A stretch of DNA of 14,559 bases, taken from assembly GCA_003533545.1 (NCBI GenBank), contig DQEK01000222.1, forward strand, positions 1-14,559. Direction: 5' to 3'. Positions 14,473-14,559 of this stretch are shown piece after piece. Position 1 is the stretch's first letter. Every line of letters begins with the position of its first letter. The position numbers and the translations under genes were made by a program. The notes beneath the pieces are model-generated. The model saw only the letters and a program-made list of their open reading frames with translations. It was not told the origin of the DNA and did not search any database. The DNA comes from Acidobacteriota bacterium. Its GTDB lineage: Bacteria; Acidobacteriota; Vicinamibacteria; Vicinamibacterales; UBA8438.

Positions 14473-14559
14473 CGGAACCGGGCGCGCTATAATCCCGTTC
14501 GCTCCCGTACGAATCCCCAGCACCCGGTCGCTGCATACAGCCAGCGCTCGGGTATCGAG
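14473..14559. other. Right-edge non-coding segment with a perfect TATAAT
   Basis: A consensus TATAAT occurs at 14488-14493, 15 bp after the antiporter stop, but no -35-like hexamer lies 16-18 bp upstream and there is no extended -10 TG. It may be a promoter for a gene beyond the edge. I see no tRNA-like cloverleaf in the remaining bases. Confidence 0.25.

Noticed and set aside
14488..14493. Perfect TATAAT near the right edge as a tRNA or rRNA promoter
   Set aside because: No -35 box lies at the right distance, and the 66 bases after it show no tRNA-like fold; kept only as a weak edge note.

Overview
The window is about 14.6 kb of GC-rich, gene-dense bacterial chromosome (roughly 60-65% GC by eye). 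Two genes point to Acidobacteriota, perhaps a Vicinamibacteria-like lineage. One is a diheme planctomycete-type cytochrome with PSD/DUF1592-series domains. The other is a secreted protein of the 'RRPDGHPDLSG ... GRWEGDTLVVDTTNF' type. This placement is inferred from gene content, because no rRNA or other marker gene is present. I see no tRNA, rRNA, CRISPR array, insertion sequence, integrase or phage gene.

Layout. (1) 1-2439, minus: a secreted diheme DUF1587/1595/1592/1588/1585 protein whose C-terminal end lies off the left edge. (2) 2613-4199, plus: a membrane-anchored FMN/3Fe-4S glutamate-synthase-like oxidoreductase without a glutaminase domain, divergent from (1). (3) 4361-5443, minus: a secreted protein of unknown function, convergent with (2); GC-rich inverted repeats lie between and across their 3' ends. 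(4) 5809-6180, plus, and 6388-6768, minus: two small exported CopC-domain proteins facing each other. The first keeps the full Cu(II) histidine-brace ligands and the second has lost the histidines. (5) 6807-8438, minus: pruA, delta-1-pyrroline-5-carboxylate dehydrogenase, 38 bp upstream of the second CopC gene and probably co-transcribed with it.

(6) 8729-11598, plus: a compact ferrous-iron uptake cassette. A sigma70-like promoter is followed by a perfect 15-bp Fur-like palindrome, two small hairpins around the start codon, a single ORF encoding a FeoA-FeoB fusion, and a small CxxCxxC membrane protein of the FeoB-associated type. (7) 11638-12444, minus: a Bax-inhibitor-1/YccA family membrane protein. 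(8) 12571-14472, plus: a CPA1-type cation:proton antiporter with a C-terminal RCK/TrkA-N domain, divergent from (7).

Together these are mostly envelope, metal-handling and ion-homeostasis functions: iron uptake, copper binding, monovalent cation/proton exchange, and c-type and Fe-S redox proteins. The two glutamate-linked enzymes (GltS-like and PruA) are not adjacent. I do not find a convincing undescribed multi-gene system. The best candidates for a second look are the feo leader (operator plus hairpins around an ambiguous start), the CopC pair with one ligand-less member, and the unassigned secreted protein.
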